In this document: positions 23,294-31,072 of the stretch, in pieces
Layout of the letters: every line of letters starts with the position of its first letter
Position numbering within the stretch: position 1 is the stretch's first letter
From: Methanothrix sp.
GTDB lineage: Archaea > Halobacteriota > Methanosarcinia > Methanotrichales > Methanotrichaceae
DNA: 39,036 nt
NCBI GenBank assembly: GCA_026394555.1
Contig: JAPKXZ010000010.1
Location: 1 to 39,036 of the forward strand
Direction of reading: 5' to 3'
The notes under the pieces: generated by a model
Told to the model about the DNA's origin: nothing
Databases searched by the model: none
Seen by the model: only the letters and a program-made list of their open reading frames with translations
Program-made: the position numbers and the translations under genes

Positions 23294-26200
23294 CTATCGC
23301 CCTTGCATCATCTTCTTAACCTGTCTTTGTAGACCGTCCAGCTCTCCTGTCGAGTAGAGATAGTACCCGGCCCCGATGGCTATGAGCAGCACCAGGATCA
23401 GGGCAATGAGCCAGTTTTTGCTCTCTGCCTTCTCCACATTTACCGTCTTGCTCTGCTCATCCAGGCTGATTCTCGTCAATCCCGGATCCTTGGGCTTGTA
23501 GCTGAAGCTGACCGTAGTGTTCTCGCCTGCTTTGACCGTCGTATTCTTGCTGCTTACAACGGTCTCGTTGGCCTTCAGCTCCAGCAAGCGAGAGTCGTCA
23601 TTGCTGGCGACGTTCTCTACAATGGCGGAGATCTTTATCTCGCTTCCTGCATTGGCCTTATCCGGCACCGTCAGATTAACGACCCTCAGAGACGAGGTTA
23701 TCATGATCTTCTTGGTGGCGGAATTGAAGCCCTCCTTTTCTGCCTTCAAGGTATGCTCGCCGGTGACATTGGCGGAATAGGTCATCGTTCCCTGAGCGGA
23801 GGTGCTTTTGATGCTCTCTTCATCCAGGAATAAGGATGCTGCATCCACAGGCGTCTGGTTGATGCCCTGCACCACGGTTATCAGGAAGTTTTCTCCCTTG
23901 ACAACCTCTGCCGGCGCATTGATGGTGAGCTGGCTGGCAAGCGTTCTATTGGCCTTCTCGAATGCAGACTGGCTGGCTGCCTCGGCCGCCGTCCTCACTA
24001 TCAGGCTGGCCTTACCGTCGTTATAGCCGTTCTTCTTGGCAACTATCTGGAAGGTGCCGACATTGGCAGGCGTATAGCTTATCAATCCGGTAATATCCGT
24101 AGTACCAACGGAGCTTCCATTCATCTGGATCTGAACTCCGCTCAGACCAACTGTTCCGGACTTGACACTGATAGATACCGGCTGATTCACAATGGCATCC
24201 GAAAGGCCTATGGTCATTTCTTTTCCGTCTCCGGTCTTGGTGGCAATGGGTGCCAGCAACCTCTTGGAGCTATCGGCAACCTCGATCCTTAAGTTCTCCA
24301 TGATGTCTATAACTCGCCCCTGCCCCAGGCTTATAGTGCCATCGTTACGCATGGTGATGCCGTCAGTTCCTAAAGCTTCCACCTTCATCTTGCCGTGAAT
24401 CTCACCCTCTTCTACAGATTCGGGGCTTTCAGAGACCTGGAAGACGGCATCAACGGTAGCCAGGTCGGACTCAGTGCTTCTAAAGACACTCTGAACATGA
24501 GCTGCAATAATTGGAACGTCTTTAATAGAGCCCATATCCACCTTATACAAATAGTTGGATGCCTTGTCCGTTGGATCGGCGGAAGGAGTTACCACCTTGC
24601 TGTCTACCTCTTTTCCATCCTGGGCTAAAGCCAAATAGACCTTATTGCCATTGAGGTCCACCTGCTTGATTCTCAGCTCATAGCCTTCTTCCAGTGATAG
24701 AACCGATCCGCTGGCTATTGTCTGGCTGTCGTCGCTGTCACGCAGGACCCTTCTTAGTTGCCCCTCGTTAATGGCACTCTCTTCATCCGTAAACTTGGTC
24801 TCATTGTTATAGCCTGCAAAGTACTTGTCAGCCATAAAGCCTATGACATCGTACTTGCCCCAGTTCTCGAACTTGAATTTGACAGGCTGGGGGCTCGTCT
24901 TGTAAATCAAGTCCTTTTCTTCAATCTTCGAGCCGCTTATCGTGACCTGCAAGCTCTCTGTCCCAACATCGTCGTCGATGTCGTAATAAAATCCTTCGAA
25001 GTTGTAAGGTGTCCAGGTAAACTCTTTGGTTTCGGAGGGATTTATCACTGTGCCCCTCACATCGTAGTTTCCTGATCTCTCCACGACCGGTGCAAAGCGA
25101 ATTTCATCGGCGTCCGCAACCAGGAATCCCACATTTCCGAAGATCTTGGTAGTGCTTCCTTTCCTAAGGGTGAGGGAATCCTCATTATCCATCTCTACAC
25201 CCTGGTCCGAAACGGAAGTTACCTTCATTTTATCGTACTTATCACCATCTTCAACCGCTGCAAATGTGTCGGATATTTGGAAGAGGCCGTCCACCGTTAC
25301 AAGTGCAGACTCGGCGCTGGCAAAAACATTGGAGATATGCGCCAGGATGATCGGAGTATCTTCTCCAGAAATATCGACCTTGTACTGGTAGGTAGCGCTC
25401 TTGACATCTTCCGGCGAGACTACTTTGCTGTCAACCTCTTCTCCATCCTTGGCCAGGGCCAGATATACTTTATTTCCGTTAAGGTCTATCTGCTTGATTC
25501 TAAGCTCATAGCCCTCTTCCAGGGGCATAACCGATCCTGTGGTAATAGTGCTCTCAGAGCTGCTGTCCATGAGCACCCTTCTAAGCTGGCCGTCATTTAT
25601 CAGGCTTCTATCCTTGTCGAAGACATCGTTGGCCTTGTAGCCGGCAAAGTACTTATCTGCCATGAAGCCTATAACCTGATAGCTTCCCCAGTCGCTGAAT
25701 TCGAAATCAGTATCCTGGGCATTGGTGCTGTAGGTCAGGTCGCCCGAGTCGATAGACCTTCCCGATGTCTGAAGCTTGATAGTAAGCTTTTCCGTGCCCA
25801 CATCGTTCTTCAAGTCATAGAAGAATCCGGAAAATGTCTGAGGCGTCCAGGTGTATTCAAGTGGACTAATTCCCTCTCTCCAAATCCGGTCCGTTCCAAA
25901 CTCGGTCTCATTAGATGTTGAATCACTTGATTTTGTTTCGCTCTCGCTTTTTATTTCGCTAGAATTACTGGATACGTTTTCGGATGTAATTGGTGATGCA
26001 CTCGCGGACTCATTCTGGGAGGCATTTTCATTAGAAACCACTGTTCCCAGAGTTAAATTCTCAGGAGGACTAACCGTCTCACTTGCCGTAGGAGCCAAAG
26101 AGGACTCTGTGCTGGTCGGTGTCGCTACAGTATCGGGAACGATCTTGTCCGGCGTCACTGTGGCATCGGCGGCAGGCGCGGTAGCGTCCGCTTTTGGGGT

Positions 26201-26533
26201 AGATGCTGCCGGTGGGGTTGATGCTGCCTGGGCAGGCGCGGCCTTGGCTGCATTCGTCTGTGCGGCAGTCGAAGATGTTTGAGATTCCACTAAAGCGGCT
26301 TTGCTCTTCGTTGTAGCCAGCGGCTTAAGTCCAACGTTGCGCTTGGCCAGCTTTTCTGCCGATATATCCTCTCCCTGCGTGCTCTTAGAAAGCAAGCTCT
26401 GGCTTATGATTGGGGCCGCCCCGTTCGCTGCATTATCGTTCACAGAAGGGGTTTGCGCCAATACACTAATTGGCAGAGCCGCAGCTATTATTAATAGAAG
26501 CAGACAGACTCCACCGACCCTGACATGATCCAT
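23294..26533 (-). CDS. Modular S-layer-type surface protein
   Basis: A 1079-residue surface protein. It starts at the ATG at 26533 with GGAGGAG four bases upstream; a longer frame from 26551 would swallow that site. Order: signal peptide (about 8-27); a Ser/Thr/Ala/Pro-rich stretch (about 28-210) likely glycosylated; two S-layer duplication domains (about 220-485 and 495-765) sharing YTWTP-FSGFFYD / FTWTPYNFEGFYYD, WG-Y-VIGFMADKYFAGY and LEEGYELRIKQ; then Ig-like or carboxypeptidase-regulatory-like modules (about 775-950), a CARDB-like domain (about 955-1040), a membrane span (WLIALILVLLIAIGAGYYLY) and a short basic tail. The duplication domain forms the S-layer lattice in Methanosarcina; there the protein usually goes from domains to stalk and anchor, as here. 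The long disordered N-terminus is unusual. Confidence 0.85.
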   Translation of the reverse strand: MDHVRVGGVCLLLLIIAAALPISVLAQTPSVNDNAANGAAPIISQSLLSKSTQGEDISAEKLAKRNVGLKPLATTKSKAALVESQTSSTAAQTNAAKAAPAQAASTPPAASTPKADATAPAADATVTPDKIVPDTVATPTSTESSLAPTASETVSPPENLTLGTVVSNENASQNESASASPITSENVSSNSSEIKSESETKSSDSTSNETEFGTDRIWREGISPLEYTWTPQTFSGFFYDLKNDVGTEKLTIKLQTSGRSIDSGDLTYSTNAQDTDFEFSDWGSYQVIGFMADKYFAGYKANDVFDKDRSLINDGQLRRVLMDSSSESTITTGSVMPLEEGYELRIKQIDLNGNKVYLALAKDGEEVDSKVVSPEDVKSATYQYKVDISGEDTPIILAHISNVFASAESALVTVDGLFQISDTFAAVEDGDKYDKMKVTSVSDQGVEMDNEDSLTLRKGSTTKIFGNVGFLVADADEIRFAPVVERSGNYDVRGTVINPSETKEFTWTPYNFEGFYYDIDDDVGTESLQVTISGSKIEEKDLIYKTSPQPVKFKFENWGKYDVIGFMADKYFAGYNNETKFTDEESAINEGQLRRVLRDSDDSQTIASGSVLSLEEGYELRIKQVDLNGNKVYLALAQDGKEVDSKVVTPSADPTDKASNYLYKVDMGSIKDVPIIAAHVQSVFRSTESDLATVDAVFQVSESPESVEEGEIHGKMKVEALGTDGITMRNDGTISLGQGRVIDIMENLRIEVADSSKRLLAPIATKTGDGKEMTIGLSDAIVNQPVSISVKSGTVGLSGVQIQMNGSSVGTTDITGLISYTPANVGTFQIVAKKNGYNDGKASLIVRTAAEAASQSAFEKANRTLASQLTINAPAEVVKGENFLITVVQGINQTPVDAASLFLDEESIKSTSAQGTMTYSANVTGEHTLKAEKEGFNSATKKIMITSSLRVVNLTVPDKANAGSEIKISAIVENVASNDDSRLLELKANETVVSSKNTTVKAGENTTVSFSYKPKDPGLTRISLDEQSKTVNVEKAESKNWLIALILVLLIAIGAGYYLYSTGELDGLQRQVKKMMQGR

Positions 26534-26648
26534 AGATCTCCTCCAATACATGACTGTTATAAGCTATCTTCTCGTATTTTCATTATTTATATTTTTTGTT
26601 TTTTTGAATTGCTTTCTTTCATTTTTCTTCCTGGCACCAGCATATCTT

Positions 26649-26662
26649 AGGCTGCTCAGCCT
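26649..26662 (-). promoter_or_regulatory. Hairpin in the leader of the S-layer gene
   Basis: AGGCTG-CT-CAGCCT is a perfect 6-bp inverted repeat close to the expected transcript 5' end of the surface-protein gene, about 115 nt before its ATG. It may stabilise the message. Confidence 0.3.
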
Positions 26663-26680
26663 GTGCATGGATGCAGTTTT

Positions 26681-26692
26681 CATTTATAAATG
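26681..26692. promoter_or_regulatory. Palindromic TATA element between divergent surface-protein genes
   Basis: CATTTATAAATG is a perfect 12-bp palindrome holding a TATA box readable in both directions. On the minus strand it places the S-layer transcript start near 26657, giving a leader of about 125 nt. On the plus strand it could serve the gene at 26776. Confidence 0.4.
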
Positions 26693-26775
26693 TGATCACG
26701 ACCGCATCGTTCCAATAGTGAAAATGCATAGCATTTAAGTGCTTAGCAGCTTATGGATTCAAGGGGAATTTCAGT

Positions 26776-27636
26776 ATGGGAAAGATTATATTTATTATGG
26801 CGGGGCTGATGATTGCTCTGCTTTTAGCAGATTTGTCCGCCTCACAGGGCATGGGCGGCTCTAAAGCCTACGATCAGAGTGGCTACGGGATGGGCACTCC
26901 AGTATCAAGTGGCGATCAGGTCGGCACTGTGGTACCGGACTACCTCGGCACATATAATGCCGGAAGAATGGAGTTGGATCCCTACGGGGTAGGCCAGGAC
27001 GCCTTCAGCTTGCAGCTTCTGCCAGCCGACCCGGCAAGTGAGGGACTGGTTGTTGCAGGCGGCGGTAAGCTGGCAAATCAGCTTTATCTGCAAAGGGGCA
27101 GAGACCTTTTAACACAGGGCACAATAACTCTTGGCGAGCAATATGTGCTCTGGGCGCGTGTAAACGGAAAGGGCAGCTTTCTGCTTTACGACTATAACCG
27201 CCAAATCTTAAACCAGGGCTACGTCACACCAGGCTGGTATAGGATAAACGGCGCCTATGCAAATTATCTTGGTGCGCACATCTATCGCTTCGTCTCGGCG
27301 GGGTTGGCCAGCAATAATCTTACCATCATGGTGGACTTTGGAAGCTATCCCACCTCCTTCAGTCTGACTGGAAAAGTGCTGGATCAGAGCGGTCAGGGCA
27401 TGCCCGGCGTTAAGGTAATTGTGTCCAATAACGAGGGCGGGAAATTCTCCACAATGACGAATCCTGCTGGGTATTATGCCATCGATGTGGCAACGGGAGT
27501 CTATCTCGTCAATGCCGAATTTCCGGGATATGTATTCAGCCAGACCTCCGTTCAAGCAATGACGGGCCAGGTATCGGCAGCAAGGCCGGTTGTTGGGACT
27601 CTTATGGGCAGCGCTACTCCTTCCATCTGGACGTGA
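26776..27636 (+). CDS. Secreted protein with carboxypeptidase-regulatory-like domain
   Basis: A 286-residue exported protein with a signal peptide (about 1-23, IIFIMAGLMIALLLADLSAS). Residues about 60-190 form an unassigned beta-rich domain (YVLWARVNGKGSFLLYDYNR within it). Residues about 198-275 match the carboxypeptidase D regulatory-like fold: FSLTGKVLDQSGQGMPGVKV, then AGYYAIDVATGVYLVNAEFPGY. That fold is common in archaeal surface proteins as a spacer or binding module. There is no membrane anchor. It is divergent from the S-layer-type gene and shares its intergenic palindrome, so the two may be co-regulated. Confidence 0.7.
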   Translation: MGKIIFIMAGLMIALLLADLSASQGMGGSKAYDQSGYGMGTPVSSGDQVGTVVPDYLGTYNAGRMELDPYGVGQDAFSLQLLPADPASEGLVVAGGGKLANQLYLQRGRDLLTQGTITLGEQYVLWARVNGKGSFLLYDYNRQILNQGYVTPGWYRINGAYANYLGAHIYRFVSAGLASNNLTIMVDFGSYPTSFSLTGKVLDQSGQGMPGVKVIVSNNEGGKFSTMTNPAGYYAIDVATGVYLVNAEFPGYVFSQTSVQAMTGQVSAARPVVGTLMGSATPSIWT

Positions 27637-27676
27637 GGGGGATTCCCATATCTTTTAAAATGGAAAATAAAAAGCG

Positions 27677-27706
27677 GATAGATCTGTCTATGCAAAAGGA
27701 TCTATC
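27677..27706. terminator. Inverted repeat ending two convergent genes
   Basis: GATAGATC (27677-27684) and GATCTATC (27699-27706) are perfect 8-bp complements with a 14-base loop. The repeat lies 40 bases after the secreted-protein stop and overlaps the last codons of the small membrane-peptide gene on the other strand. It may act as a terminator for the plus-strand gene. Confidence 0.35.
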
Positions 27707-27821
27707 TGGGCGGTGTTGCGTAGTTCCAGCGCCAGACTTTGAAGCTCGTTGCCATTATTCCCAGGAAGATTGCCAGTATCAGCAGGGCCTGAAGCCACTC
27801 GACAATAGTAATTGCATCCAT
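27702..27821 (-). CDS. 39-residue single-span membrane peptide
   Basis: A short frame from ATG at 27821 to TAG at 27702. It starts MDAITIVEWLQALL and continues as one hydrophobic helix (ALLILAIFLGIMATSF) followed by a basic aromatic tail, KVWRWNYATPPR. This is the layout of a genuine small membrane protein: acidic N-terminus, a helix of about 17-20 residues and positive residues after it, which predicts the tail in the cytoplasm. GGTG lies about 11 bases upstream. It is divergent from RNase Z. No family is recognised; such peptides often modulate a larger membrane complex. Confidence 0.45.
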   Translation of the reverse strand: MDAITIVEWLQALLILAIFLGIMATSFKVWRWNYATPPR

Positions 27822-27868
27822 TTCCTACACCAATAGAGAGCCGTCTCTTTTATCAGATAAAGGTTTGC

Positions 27869-28849
27869 ATGCAAAAGATGATATGGGAAAACATGTGTCT
27901 CTCCCCCGAGAGCTTTAACGAGGCTGAAAAGTTGCTAAATGTGACCTTCCTGGGAACCGCCGGATCGCTTCCAACGCCGGAGAGAAATCCTTCGGCCATC
28001 CTCATCAACCGCGAGGGAGAGATGATGCTCTTTGACTGCGGAGAGGGGACGCAAAGGCAGATGATGCGGGCGAGAACAGGCATGATGCGCTTAAATTACA
28101 TTTTCTTAACCCATCTGCACGCCGACCACATCTTAGGCATTCCCGGCCTCTTGGAGACTCTGGCCTTCCAGGGTAGAAAAAATCCAATTACAGTCGTCGG
28201 TCCCATCCATACTATGCATCTGGTGGAGTGCTTTAAGTCTGTCTGCTACTTCTCTCGCAACTTCGATGTCCAGGCGATGGAACTTGTGCCAGGGGACGTG
28301 CTGAAGATGAAAGGCTTTCAGGTAAGGGCCATCTCAACTAAGCACAGCGTTCCCAGCCTCGGCTACTCTTTAGAGGAAGACATGCGTCTTGGTCGATTCA
28401 ACCGCGATGCGGCCAATTCGCTGGGCATACCGCCTGGACCGCTCTTCGGAATGCTGCAGCATGGCCAGGAAATCGAGGTGAACGGCCAAAAAATAGAGCC
28501 CCATCAGGTTATGGGCCCCGCCCGACCGGGCAGAAGGGTCGTCTACACGGGAGACACAAGGCCCTGCAAATCAGTGCAGCTGGCCAGCATGGGGGCGGAT
28601 CTGCTCATCCACGACTGCGCTTTAGCTAGTGATATGGCGGATTGGGCCAAAGAGACGAAGCACAGCACCGCGCTAGAAGCAGCTGAAATCGCCAAAAACG
28701 CAGATGTGGGACAGCTTGTCTTAACTCATATAAGCTCGCGCTACTCTGAGGATACCTCCCAACTTTTAAAAGAGGCAAAATCCATCTTCGAGAGGACTAT
28801 TGTGGCCGAGGATCTGATGTCTCTGGAAATCTATCTCAAGGATGAGTAA
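27869..28849 (+). CDS. rnz: Ribonuclease Z (tRNA 3'-processing endonuclease)
   Basis: A 326-residue metallo-beta-lactamase-fold RNase that removes 3' trailers from tRNA precursors. It shows NVTFLGTAGSLPTPERNPSA (about 22-41), the zinc motif FLTHLHADHILGIPG (about 77-91), a His at KHSVPSLGY, YTGDTRPC (about 211-218) and the final LTHISSRY. The segment between about 150 and 210 carries the flexible-arm-like region. Length is normal. The ATG at 27869 has AAAGG six bases upstream; two Met codons further in (27878, 27893) are also possible. A longer frame from 27812 would read through the divergent small gene and is rejected. Confidence 0.92.
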   Translation: MQKMIWENMCLSPESFNEAEKLLNVTFLGTAGSLPTPERNPSAILINREGEMMLFDCGEGTQRQMMRARTGMMRLNYIFLTHLHADHILGIPGLLETLAFQGRKNPITVVGPIHTMHLVECFKSVCYFSRNFDVQAMELVPGDVLKMKGFQVRAISTKHSVPSLGYSLEEDMRLGRFNRDAANSLGIPPGPLFGMLQHGQEIEVNGQKIEPHQVMGPARPGRRVVYTGDTRPCKSVQLASMGADLLIHDCALASDMADWAKETKHSTALEAAEIAKNADVGQLVLTHISSRYSEDTSQLLKEAKSIFERTIVAEDLMSLEIYLKDE

Positions 28850-28878
28850 AAAAATTGTAGTGGATGCTCGTGCGCGAA

Positions 28879-29448
28879 TCACGGTTTTGCTCTTTTTTCT
28901 CGTTCCTCATGCAAAGCCTCCATAACCTGTTGGGATAATTCATCATCCCTTCCGATGAGGGATATATCCAGGGATTGCATGGCGCAATTGATCATATCTC
29001 GGCTGTGAGCGAGATCGACACCTTTGCTCTCACTGGCAATGCCCCTCCGATAGAGATCATCGATCTCATCTGGAGACCGGCCCAGAGCATTTGCAGCAGA
29101 AATGGCCCCTGCGAACATCTCCATCTCGATGTAATACTGCAGGCCGTCCCTGTAGAGCTTCTGGGAAAGAGCATCCCGGCCTGCGTTCTTGGCAATCAAT
29201 GCAGCCCAGAGAAAGTCTCCCGCATCCACCAGAATGGCCATGGCCTTATCGATCAAACCTTTGTCTCGGGCCAAAACGACGGCATACTCCGTCTCACCTG
29301 CTTTTGCCAGTACCTCTACGCCCTCTTTTGCTAAATCGTCAGGCAATTTTCTCAGGTTTTCTACAAGATAAGATACCTTTTCATCAAAGGACATTCTCTC
29401 GAATTCTTCCTTCAAACTTAAGTCCCCGGGTGGCTTTAGGAAATTCAT
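28879..29448 (-). CDS. Hypothetical all-helical protein, repeat-like
   Basis: About 189 residues, nearly all predicted helix and highly charged. Pairs of helices such as LRKLPDDLAKEGVEVLAKAG, EYAVVLARDKGLIDKAMAIL and FLWAALIAKNAGRDALSQKL resemble TPR-like repeats. No catalytic motif is visible. The ATG at 29448 is preferred to a TTG two codons earlier. A TATA-like stretch lies upstream at about 29516-29533. The role is unknown; a protein-interaction scaffold is a reasonable guess. It converges with RNase Z. Confidence 0.55.
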   Translation of the reverse strand: MNFLKPPGDLSLKEEFERMSFDEKVSYLVENLRKLPDDLAKEGVEVLAKAGETEYAVVLARDKGLIDKAMAILVDAGDFLWAALIAKNAGRDALSQKLYRDGLQYYIEMEMFAGAISAANALGRSPDEIDDLYRRGIASESKGVDLAHSRDMINCAMQSLDISLIGRDDELSQQVMEALHEEREKRAKP

Positions 29449-29515
29449 TTGCAATTAAGCTTTTGGATCGCGCCCTTGTATTGATATTAATAGTATTTGG
29501 TTTAACGCTTCGCAT

Positions 29516-29533
29516 GATTTATATATATTATAC
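29516..29533 (-). promoter_or_regulatory. AT-rich promoter of the helical-protein gene
   Basis: On the minus strand GTATAATATATATAAATC contains a TATA box; transcription would begin near 29495, about 45 nt before the ATG at 29448. Confidence 0.35.
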
Positions 29534-29655
29534 GTTTAATTATCTCAATCAGGCAAAACATCTTAATAGATTTGCCGCATTCTTGAAGCCACTTACAAAG
29601 TGCGGAAACCCTCATAGCCAGGACGAGGGCTCATGCATGAAGAATAAAAAAAACT

Positions 29656-29665
29656 GATATAAATC
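29656..29665 (+). promoter_or_regulatory. Probable promoter of the radical SAM / methyltransferase operon
   Basis: GATATAAATC preceded by a run of A residues fits an archaeal TATA box with BRE. Expected start is near 29687, about 39 nt before the ATG at 29726. Confidence 0.4.
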
Positions 29666-29725
29666 TCAGTTCGTTCATAGAAATATGGGGAAAATTATAA
29701 CTATTCATAATTGCTTGCTAATTCT

Positions 29726-31051
29726 ATGAAAATCGTATTCATATTGCCTTTTTTGAGATCACCATATTCCGCGTGCCCGGAACCTCCTTTGGGCCTGGCA
29801 TATTTAGCAGCATCCCTATTAAGATACAGAAATGATCTACATATTGAGATAATTGATGGCTTTCTTTTGGAGAGAGATGAATATTACCATAAGATCTCGA
29901 AGATAAAAGCCGATGTCATAGGGGTTACGACTACCATGGCACAACTCAATGAGGCTTTATTACTCCCGAGTATAGTAAAAGATACTAACACAAAATTTAT
30001 AATAGGCGGTCCAGGAGCCGTAAACCTACCCAGCTCCAAGCTTTACGAAAATGGCTATTCGATTATATGCTACGGAGAGGGCGAGAAGACGATTGTGGAA
30101 TTGGTCGAGGCGTTTGAAAATGGGCTACCTCTAAAAGATATAAAAGGTATATCATATTGCTCTAACGGTAGAGAGATCAAGACCCCACCAAGAGACCTAA
30201 TAGAAGATCTGGATGATATTCCCTTTCCTGCGAGGTCGCTTTTGGATATGGAAAGGTATTTGAGAATATGGAAGGAAAAGATGGGAGTTTCTGTAACACA
30301 AATCATATCTTCCCGAGGATGTCCTTTCTCCTGTAGATTCTGTGATAATAAAACTTTTGGGAGAAAAATTCGATTCATGTCCCCGCCTAGGATTATTGAA
30401 GAAATGAAATTAATTTATGATAGCTTTGGAGCGGAGATGATATATTTTGAGGAGGATTTATTCACTATTAATCGGAAGAGAGTGCTCGATTTTTGCGAGC
30501 TGATGGAAAAAGAGCTTCCAGGGAGAATTTGGGGAGCTCATTCCAGAGTGGACACAATAGATCTAGAAATGCTAACTCGGATGAAGCAAGCAGGATGCAC
30601 CGATCTTTTCTTTGGGGTGGAGAGCGGAAGCCAAAAGATTTTGGACCTCTTGGGAAAAGGATTTACAGTCGAAAAAATAGAGAATGCCTTCAGGTTGGCG
30701 AAGAAGGTTGGAATAAGAACACAAATGTATCTCATCATAGGCATCCCAGGAGAGACACATGAGGATATTGAGATGACCAAAAGAATTATAGCAAGATTGG
30801 AGCCGTCCTCAATAGATATCTCCTCTCTTACTCCAATCCCAGGCACGGAAATTTATGAGATGACCAAACATTTGATCGAGAAAGAGTTTGACTATAGCAA
30901 CTGCGATTTATTTAAAAATATTTTTATAAATAATATATTTGAAGTCGGAAATGAGGAAAAAAGGCGAGAAATATTAGATTTCTTTTTTTCCACGTTCGAG
31001 AGCAAGATTGATCCCAGACATAGTCCTGCTGAGCAAAATACCTCGCGATAA
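29726..31051 (+). CDS. B12-binding-domain radical SAM enzyme
   Basis: A 441-residue enzyme. An N-terminal cobalamin-binding-type Rossmann domain (about 1-145) contains PEPPLGLAYLAASLL, VIGVTTTMAQLNE and IIGGPGAVNLPSSKLYENG; the classic DxHxxG cobalamin ligand is not evident. The radical SAM core has SSRGCPFSCRFCDN (C199, C203, C206), then YFEEDLF, GVESGSQKILDLL and the family segment YLIIGIPGETHEDIEMTKRI. Relatives methylate or rearrange unreactive carbons in cofactors, lipids and peptides. The methyltransferase gene starts 21 bases after the stop. The substrate is unknown; the pairing suggests that both act on one product. The codon use is more AT-rich than in most neighbours. Confidence 0.87.
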   Translation: MKIVFILPFLRSPYSACPEPPLGLAYLAASLLRYRNDLHIEIIDGFLLERDEYYHKISKIKADVIGVTTTMAQLNEALLLPSIVKDTNTKFIIGGPGAVNLPSSKLYENGYSIICYGEGEKTIVELVEAFENGLPLKDIKGISYCSNGREIKTPPRDLIEDLDDIPFPARSLLDMERYLRIWKEKMGVSVTQIISSRGCPFSCRFCDNKTFGRKIRFMSPPRIIEEMKLIYDSFGAEMIYFEEDLFTINRKRVLDFCELMEKELPGRIWGAHSRVDTIDLEMLTRMKQAGCTDLFFGVESGSQKILDLLGKGFTVEKIENAFRLAKKVGIRTQMYLIIGIPGETHEDIEMTKRIIARLEPSSIDISSLTPIPGTEIYEMTKHLIEKEFDYSNCDLFKNIFINNIFEVGNEEKRREILDFFFSTFESKIDPRHSPAEQNTSR

Positions 31052-31072
31052 TTGAAGTGCAGGGGAAATGAT

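Noticed and set aside
23517-26528. Long open frames on the plus strand opposite the S-layer-type gene
   Set aside because: They are antisense shadows of a strongly biased coding sequence; they lack ribosome sites and protein motifs.
27812-27868. Extended N-terminus of RNase Z from a TTG at 27812
   Set aside because: It overlaps the divergent small membrane-peptide gene and has no family similarity; the ATG at 27869 has a ribosome site.
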